Below, piece by piece: positions 56,013-64,000 of a DNA stretch of 64,000 nucleotides (its first letter is position 1; each line of letters begins with the position of its first letter). The notes under the pieces are model-generated. The model was not told the DNA's origin. It ran no database searches and saw only the letters and a list, made by a program, of their open reading frames with translations. A program made the translations under genes and the position numbers. The DNA comes from Alitta virens (taxonomy: Eukaryota > Annelida > Polychaeta > Phyllodocida > Nereididae): assembly GCA_932294295.1 (NCBI GenBank), contig OW028580.1:6114874-6178873 (forward strand), read 5' to 3'.

Positions 56013-58197
56013 CTGGAATCATAAGCAGTTCCCAGTTAAGACAAAGTGAAATAATAGCCTACTACTTGATACCAAATTTTTTCCTGTAACTGAAGCGTTG
56101 GACATGAACAAAACTGACACTATAATAAATACAAATTCATTGGACATTGGAACAGAGCAATTAACATTATGTAAGGTTTAGAACAAAAACGTACTGCCAA
56201 TGAGGTAGACATGACGAATAGCCTTCCTTGCAAAAACTACAAAACGAAAAAAGAGAAGGCAGCATCACAAGAAAACAAAGTTACAGAACAGTAGACAAGT
56301 ACACAACAACAAAAGGAAAAACCATTTCAGACTAAGTGTATGTACAGTTTAAATGTAATTGCCCAAAGAGTCCACTAACCGTATTTATAATGAAAAAAAA
56401 TATATTCACAATCTTTTTTTGGACACTTCACTGGGGAATTAAAGATGTCATACATTGGTCAGAGTGTATACTATAAACCTATCATGACCATCAATAGTTA
56501 AACACTTAAGACGCTATCACGTATAAAACATACGTATGACAACATGTCAAAAATTGGCTATTCGTGCTCATTCGTGGCTCTGTTAATCACGTATAACTTT
56601 TTTCTAGAGGTGTACATGGGGCAATCATAGATCCCTCGGTGGACATCTGTCAAACACTCGCCAGACGTTCCTCAAACGCTTGCCAAACATCCGTTATCAG
56701 GCATCCATCAGGCATCCGTCAGGCACTTGTACGCACTAAGAGATCGCTTGCACGCAAGACGATGAAAGGGCGACGGATGTCCGTCGATCGTTGACGAGCG
56801 TTGTACGAGTGGACGTGAGTGGATGCGAGTATATACAGATGGACAGTGGCTAAGTATGGCTACGTATAGCCTAGGACGTAAGTAGGATGTACGTAGGACG
56901 TAAGTAGGATGTACGTAGGACGTACATAGGACGTAATGTAACTAATATAAATAATCACTCGTAGAACGTCCGCCAAAGTTTTTAATGTATGTTTAAAAAA
57001 TGTTCCCCTCTCCACGTATGTTCGTGAGTGGTCAAGCCCTACCACGAGCATCCTACGGATTAGCGCGTGTATGCATAAAACATTCCGTGAGTGAATTACG
57101 TATGGCCAAGGATGACCATAAGCAAACCCAATTTTTCATACGTGGTCGTACGTAGCTCTTATGCATGATAGTGTGAACGCCCCTTTACAGTATCCTGTAA
57201 TTTTGAAAAACACTACAAAATTTCGCTTTTTACGGTAATTGCATTAGTGTTAGAGTTCTGCTCAGAAAACGAAAGTGTTACGCCTGCCCATCCACCAGTC
57301 AACGTTGATAACCAATGAGGTCTCAAACCATATTATCCATCCACAAGCAGGTTGTAACTTTCACATAGATGTTTTAATCTATTGTTAATAACTGATGAAT
57401 ATAGTTGTTAACTATTCACAATAGACTTATTCCCCTGTATTGCATTGGTATATGTGGATCAGCAATACTTGATTAAGGAATGCTTAATAATAGCAAGATC
57501 CATACACTAGGCATAATGTCAGTTCCATATATTTCATTGAACATGACTCTTACAATGTCATTTTTCAAAGTCTCATGAGGTATCAGAATCAGAATTAGAA
57601 TCTCTTTTATTGTCCTTTCTGTTTACAGTTATTGACATTTTGTATAAACAAAAAAACAAAAACAAAAAAGAAGTAATGGATGAATATTTGAAAGGACTGG
57701 GGACCACTTTAGGACAAGACTTTGTCGTTATCAAGTGGCCCTCATGGATGGAAGAGGAATGCCTGCATGCACAGACCTCTCAGACAGTGTGAGGGATATA
57801 TTATCCTCTCCTGTTGATTTATGCAATTTGGTTTTGCTTACAAAATATTCAACTTCGCGAAGTTCAATCTGATTCTCCGTTGCAAATAAAGTAAGCATTT
57901 CACCTGATGTAGCATATTCATAGCTTCATAATAAAGTCAGTAGCCCTTGAAAGTTCTGTGCCTCCCAGCAGCAAGACTGGTAACAACTTAACCGAAGCCC
58001 CCCCCCCCCCCACCCCCCAAAGGGCACTGGACAATACACACTCTTCATGTTTACAACCTATCAAATATAACATTCAATCACACACTTTCACTCTTCCTTT
58101 GAAACACTCCTGAAAACTAAACCAACTGCAACGTGTATTGTATGTAATTCAGAAATTGATGATAAATTATGATAATTCAGATTCGTATACAAATTAC
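56013..58197 (-). other. intron of receptor copy 3
   Basis: Phase 0, 2185 bases, with the same donor and acceptor. The poly-C tract is 14 long. It contains the third copy of the 660-bp inverted-repeat element. Confidence 0.85.
56513..57172. mobile_element. MITE-like inverted-repeat element in intron, copy 3
   Basis: 660 bases with the same inverted ends as at 14757-15416. The internal array matches the unit 2 version. Confidence 0.65.
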
Positions 58198-60720
58198 CTT
58201 GGATTTGTTTACTTGAATACCAAGATACATAAGTGATGAATTCCTCAGATATTTTACTGCATTGATAGATACTAGGTGCGAGTCTGGATTGTCATGTGGC
58301 ACAGCAAGAGAACGAAGTATGTCTTCCCACCGATCTTTGAAATGTACAGACAAAAGATGGCTATCATTTTGGAGACAAACTGCCTCTGCTGATAACCAGT
58401 TCCCAGAAAAGTTGCTGTGAATGCCAAAACATTCAGTCAGTGAATATTTGTATGGGCCATGGTCAGGACATATTACTTCATTCAAAGACTGAATATATCT
58501 AGGATCATACACTTTTCTAATATTGGCAGTTCCATACACAGCTAAGACCATCATCCAAAGCTGAAGCGGTTCATTATTTGAGTGATGCGTCTGTATGCTG
58601 ACTGTTATGAATTGGCCATAGCTTTGCCAATAAAAAGGTACTTGTTCAGAAACAAAATCATAAGTCATGGTATTATTGGAACGGAATGTGCCATCTTGTA
58701 TTGATATTGTAAACATGCTTAAGGTTGAGGTATCATTGTTGATTTTTTTGTGGAATGGTTTTCCGACATAGGTTGCCACAGCAAACTGATTGTAATAGTC
58801 TTTCATTATCTCCATCTGATTAGACATGTATGTTTTGAATGTGTAATTTCTAATTAAAGGCAACAAAAACTTGAAACATAGTCCGTTGAACTCGGGTGTG
58901 TGGTCACTTTCGGGTAGAAATGACACTGAAACAGTTTGGCATCTCCCACTTCCAATGAAATTAATCTTTCCAGAAAATAACCCATTGTGGGAATTCTTAA
59001 ATATTACTGAAAGAGAAGCTGATGCAGAAGAATACGACAGGTGTCTTTGCATTAAGTTCCCTTTAACTTTTGAGGAGCCTGGTAGGTGGGAAAATGTAGG
59101 CACTGTAAATCCACAATATGGCACCTCGCAACCTGCTGAAGCTGTAAGTGTCAAGCTGATTTCTAAGTTGGATGTTGGTTTTGTGAAGACAGTCAACTTG
59201 CACTCTTTATCAAACTGAACTGTTTCTGTCTGTGTGACAATAAATGCCAAACAACCTTTTGAGAGTTCTATTAGAACATATTGTTTTTGACTATCTCTTA
59301 AACAGTAAAACCAAATTTTATCATAATCCAAAAAATACATACTGATCCGCATAATAATCATCTGGTTAGCCTGGCACAAAGTGCACGGATTAATGGCACC
59401 AAAGCACAGAGTTTTTTCATCCTTGCCAATGAATATGATACTTCCAGAATGAATGGAATTAAAGTCATATTGGTATAAGACAATCATCAATTTACCCCTC
59501 GAGTTAATGAGTATGTTATTTGTCAATAACTCAGCTTGTACATTTGTGCATACTGGACCCAAATCAGAATATGTATAGGGGACAAACACACCGCCATATT
59601 GACAGAGAAAACCCTGGGCCCCTGTTTTAGAAGGGGAAAAAGTAAGTTTGTACTCAAGGGACTTTACTCTGTGTAAATAGGAAATTTGTATAATCTTATA
59701 AACAGTAGATGAGGTGTTTTTGAAATTCCATTTGAACCAGGAATATTCATCATCATCAATTGACAGCGTGTCAAATTTATTTGAATCGGTATGTTCACGA
59801 TATGTCAAGTAAAGGGAGGAACTTGAGGCAAATTTTTCTTTATATATGATATATATTTGAAAAGTACTAGCTGATACACTTGCTAACCTTGGTGGTTTGC
59901 GTGAACATTGCTCATCTAGTAATGGGGCTCTTGGTGATGGACCATCATAGAAGGTCAGACGCTTTGCTCGTTTGCAGTCAAAGTAAACACCTAATAGTGT
60001 CCCAATAGTCCCTCTGAGAAGGACATGATATTCAGTTATTTTGGAAAGGGGTCTGTAGAGGGAAGGCATTCTATTTGGCAGTTTTAATTGTATATCCCTT
60101 GACAGTATTATACCATTTAAAGTTATCGCCTCACCACAAGTCTTAGCTTGAAATATAACATGAAATTGACTTACTTGGTGAATATCAGATATTTGGAAGT
60201 TCATGATACTGTGAGAGGAATTAGTTGTAATACTGAAAGGTTCAAATTTTCTCCCGGTTGTGAAAACATGATATGGATTACTGACATTCGTTCCACCGGA
60301 ATGGAATACTGTAAGGTTAAAAGCTTCATCAGTAAAGGGAATACTGGGTGGAACTTCTACTATGGTGATATTGGTGCATATCTTTTCAGGCACCTGCAGT
60401 TTCCACATGCACTCATAAGGTTTGTCAATTTTGAGGTTTATGGCACCACAAAGACCCGTCATCTTCCCCCCACATCGATAAATACTGCTTTCCTTAAAGC
60501 AAATAGAGTGTATCCTCCTATTTATCAGGAATACATTATGCAATAAAGCAATCAATGAGGCCTCTTTATTGTAATAAAGATGGGAAGAAAGCCAGCTTTT
60601 AACAAGTCCTTTCCAAGAAAAATCCAAATAAATGTCAGATTTTATATTATTTCCACAAAATCCATCATTAAAACCGTTACTGAGTAAAATAAGTATTATG
60701 AGAACCCTAAAGTGATTCAT
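58198..60720 (-). CDS. LDLa-LRR seven-transmembrane receptor copy 3, exon 1
   Basis: This exon holds 841 codons from the ATG at 60720 to the donor at 58198. It keeps IQSLNE like copy 1, so the compensated indel is private to copy 2. It has its own changes near 59330-59370 (CTLCQANQMIIMRISMYF). The complete protein would be 1854 residues. Confidence 0.88.
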
Positions 60721-61780
60721 ATTCCTTCGTTTGTTTGTGTATGCCACAGACTACTAAAGTACAAAACGTTGTGCTTCAATAGAGAATGATGGTCTCTGCT
60801 CAGATTTATCATCTCTCAAGTATTCACTTAAATATGTAGAGCGGCAGCAAAAGCCTCAGCGAATCCCACAAATCATACAGGCCTCAGTAATATCATTCAG
60901 TGTCCGTCAAACAGGGCCACTTGGCCTACGTAGCCTGTTATGCAATGCTATTTTTTTAACTCTTGAATTTCTCCATCTGTTCATTATATTCTGACAAGTG
61001 TTAAAATATTAATAGCAATCCATTCTGTTTAGATTAAAGCCAATTGAACATCAAAAGTATTGTCCATCCTTATCCTGCCATTTAATTTTTCAGTTTCAAA
61101 GATTTTATGCTAAAAAGGAATATTCACTTCTCTAGCATTATAGATACAATACCAAACACTTTACAGGCATGCTAATTGTGAACAAAAACTGTTGACTGGG
61201 TTGAATATGGATATACTGTTATCAAATATTTAATAATTTTATGCGCATGAATTCTACAACCTTTTATGACTGTCATTGCAAAGTATGGAATGTTATATAG
61301 GGAATATCAAACAAACAACACCATTTTTAGCATTTTTCCAGATTTTCCATTATGAAAAAAACAAAAAACCAGAAAGGATGAGCCAAATGTCAAAATTATT
61401 CTTAAAATATCATTAGTACAACTTTACTGATGTAAGGATCATAGTGTCATTGATATGAGAGTTTGAAAGAGTACATTATATTATTATATTCCTTATTATA
61501 TAAAATTATTTGTCATTAATGGTCATGAAACCCCCAAAAAGGTATCTCTACATTGTTTCAGACATATTATTACAAAGCTTGGTGTGCAGGTAGTGCGAGT
61601 TCTGCAAAGGAAACAGAATTTTTTTTTTTCTCAAAATATTGTAAAACACAGCTCAGATGTGGCAAAATAAATGACAAATATGTCATGTTTGACATAATAC
61701 TGTCTATAAAACTATATGTATATATATACTATAACAACGCATAGCTAAACATATGAAATGTTGTTAGGTAAGAGCATTAA

Positions 61781-62123
61781 TGTTGGAGTTCTGTTACGAG
61801 GTTTTGTTATCAACAGGGCAGCGTGTTCTGATTTTTATGGATCAAAGTGGCCCCCTCAGACTCGGGCCTGCCTTTTCTTTTGGAGCGGAGACAGTTTCCT
61901 GTGAGACTTGTGTACTCAATGAACATTAACAAGTCTCAGTGGCAAACATTCTCCAAGTTTGGCATTACCTTCCTTCATCAGTATTCAGTCTTGGCCAACT
62001 GTATGTTGCTTTCTCCACAGTCAGATCTTTCGAAGACATCTCTGTTAAAGTGGAAGACACAGCAAAGCAGGGCAAAAGAAAATGACAAAAGGATCCAACA
62101 TTGTGTTTGGAGACGTTCTGTAA
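61781..62123 (+). pseudogene. Helitron helicase C-terminal remnant, copy 3
   Basis: Counterpart of 20022-20364. An extra T near 61833 adds a frameshift between GQRVLI and KVAPSD that the other copies lack. The region from LPFLLERRQFPVRL onward is unchanged. Confidence 0.85.
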
Positions 62124-63427
62124 GACTAAGGATTACTCTAAAAAAAACTTGATATGCTGATAGCCTTCTCAGCCTGTTATTCTTGATAATTTACTCCAGG
62201 TCATGCAATGACAGGTCACTTTACTGGATCTTTGACATCTTTAAGGTCAAGTAGTGTGTATCATAGGATGGTCGAATGGAAAGATATTTGTCAAAAGCTT
62301 CATTTTGACATTGCTTTCATACTGTTTTTATACTAATGGAAAATCTGGAATGAAAGAAGATAAAAATTGTGTTAAACTAGCATATCTGCACCTGTCAAAC
62401 AAAAAGTGAAAATACCATAATTTATATGTTATTAATGAAATTTCACTCATGTAGGGTAGATAATTTAGCTTATCATTTAGCTTATCATTTTTTCTTTTTA
62501 TTCACATTAAATGTATATAAGCTGTAACAGTTCTTGATGTTTTTTTACTGCAATTTTGATCTGTATTATAGCTCATGGGACTGCATGGATATATATATAT
62601 ATATATATAAGAATTTTCCTTGTTTTTCATTTTTTTAAATAATTCTCCAGTATTTAGGCAATGAGACCACCAAAATCACCACTACACTATTTTAGACATA
62701 TTTTGACAAATTTTTAAGCATGTAGGTACTGCAGTGCTCCGGCAAGAAAAAAATTATTTTTTTCCCAACTTTGTAAAACATATCCCACATATGTCAATGT
62801 CATTATCAACAGGCTCTAATAGGCCAAATCGATCATAACGATAGGGTAAGTGTATTAGTGTTGGAGTTCTGCTCCGGAAATGGAAGTATTACGCCCGCCC
62901 TTCAGACGGACACTGGTGATAACAATAACCCTCTTCGAAATATGTATGCTGAGGGTTAAAAATCTTCATATCGCAAGATAGAACATTTACAACTTATATA
63001 AGCAAAATTGTAACACAAGCCACAGTTGTGCTCTTAAAGCAACACTTAACGGACTCCATCAATATCACATAAGTACTAGTCATCAAATAATCACATGCAA
63101 TTGTTACATATTTTGAGTCAATTCAAATTCCTATCCTGAAATTAAAGGATATTTTGGTAACAATATGAATATGCAAGACATATCGCAGTTGTAATATGAT
63201 AAAAAGATGAACTGTACTTATATGAAATCTGTGATAATGATACAGAGTTTACAGTTCAATTTGTTGTGACATGTATTGAATTATCAGATAAACTGACTCC
63301 GACTGTTGTTTTGGAGCGGTGGCGCTAGTTCAAACGGCAAATAGTGATTTTTGTCACTTGCTTGCCATACATAGAAGTATGTGGTATGCATTTCCCATCC
63401 CTGTAAGCTAAACCATGTAGTATAGAT

Positions 63428-63472
63428 ATGTATACTACATAGGCCATACCACATGGCTTTTCTATGTGGTAT
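63428..63472. repeat. hairpin region, unit 4
   Basis: Counterpart of 21407-21451. One stem base has changed (GTATACTACATAG), so the 13-bp stem now has a single mismatch. Confidence 0.7.
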
Positions 63473-63825
63473 ACAGGTTATTGTGGGATAAAGGGACATT
63501 CCGCGTGTAATGGACCAAAATGAAAAAATTCCCAGGTCGCTCTCATGGTGATGTTTCACAACTACAACTTTGCCAAAAGTACAAATGTATATAAACATAG
63601 GTACTATAATAGAGATGAATCTTTACTTCAGTACTCGTTAACATTTTTCATATCTAGTTCAAGAAAAGGACCAATATACTTGATCTATTTAAGAGCTCAG
63701 AAAAGATCAAGTTCCACAATCTGTGAATTTCAACTAAATTCAGATCAATCAAATCCTTAAGATTTAGTGATTTGCAATATATGCTGTGTTTTACGGTGGC
63801 TGGGAGGGGACATGTGATTTTTTTT

Positions 63826-63931
63826 TATCTCATTCGAACGAAATAACAAATCATTCTAACGAAATAATCTATTGTTCCAACGACATAGTATCTCGTTCTT
63901 ACGAGATATTATCTCGTTCGAATGAGATAAC
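63826..63931. repeat. foldback element, unit 4
   Basis: Counterpart of 21791-21896 with the same inverted ends, near the window edge. Confidence 0.8.
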
Positions 63932-64000
63932 ATTTAGTGCTAACAAGAAAATAATCTACAGGCCCATCATTCTTCTGGACGTTGTAGCTCGGGAACGCCT

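Larger units (their letters stand above)
48558..64000. repeat. segmental duplication unit 4, cut by window edge
   Basis: Collinear with units 1 and 2 from the boundary to the foldback element. The window ends inside the sequence matching about 21973. Unit 4 lacks about 130 bases near 63293 that the other units have before ACTCCGACTG. Confidence 0.95.

Noticed and set aside
1..64000. CRISPR arrays, bacterial operons, insertion sequences, tRNA or rRNA genes
   Set aside because: No regularly spaced repeats with unique spacers, ribosome-binding-site spacing or conserved RNA-gene sequence were seen. The gene structure is eukaryotic.

Overview
The window is eukaryotic nuclear DNA from an animal. 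It is AT-rich with long non-coding stretches, a GT-AG intron, AATAAA signals, GATA/CTAT and ACT microsatellites, foldback elements and Helitron remnants. The receptor type (CUB, C-type lectin, LDLa, leucine-rich repeats and seven membrane spans) is known from molluscs, brachiopods, annelids, echinoderms and amphioxus. I infer a marine invertebrate, most likely a lophotrochozoan; the phylum cannot be settled by eye. I saw no rRNA, tRNA, CRISPR array or viral gene.

Layout. Positions 1-6728 are a left flank holding four decayed fragments of a secreted subtilisin/proteinase K-like protease (peptidase family S8), two on each strand, among low-complexity DNA. From about 6729 to the right edge the window is a head-to-tail segmental duplication with a unit of about 16 kb. 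Unit 1 is about 6729-22593 and unit 2 is 22594-38815. Unit 3 is a wreck (38816-41037 and 46591-48557) whose middle is replaced by about 5.5 kb of unrelated DNA. Unit 4 runs from 48558 to beyond the window. Every intact unit carries two minus-strand genes: a very large chimeric receptor gene and, about 2.9 kb downstream, an intronless S8 protease copy. There are three receptor genes (11221-18961, 27002-34746, 52971-60720) and four protease copies (7149-8332, 22912-24118, 39134-40410, 48876-50082).

The receptor gene has two visible coding exons joined by one phase-0 intron of about 2.18 kb that splits a C-type lectin domain. The spliced protein is 1852 or 1854 residues: signal peptide, CUB-like domains, two C-type-lectin-like domains, four LDLa modules, leucine-rich repeats, a cysteine hinge, seven membrane segments and a very short tail. 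It resembles the GRL101/relaxin-receptor type of LDLa-LRR GPCR but lacks recognisable DRY and NPxxY motifs. All three copies are open, nearly identical and share the splice sites, whereas all four protease copies are broken. Copies 2-4 share a nonsense codon just before the catalytic serine and a 2-base frameshift. Copy 1 has its own frameshift and a 24-base deletion beside the catalytic histidine. The locus therefore looks like a young receptor amplification carrying dying protease passengers, with signs of gene conversion, micro-inversion and replacement between units.

Each unit also contains non-coding structure: a degenerate GTGAGGTGGTCTTAAT minisatellite, a 660-bp inverted-repeat element in the receptor intron, a decayed Helitron helicase C-terminus upstream of the receptor, a 45-bp hairpin region, a 106-bp foldback and a CTAT microsatellite near the unit boundary.
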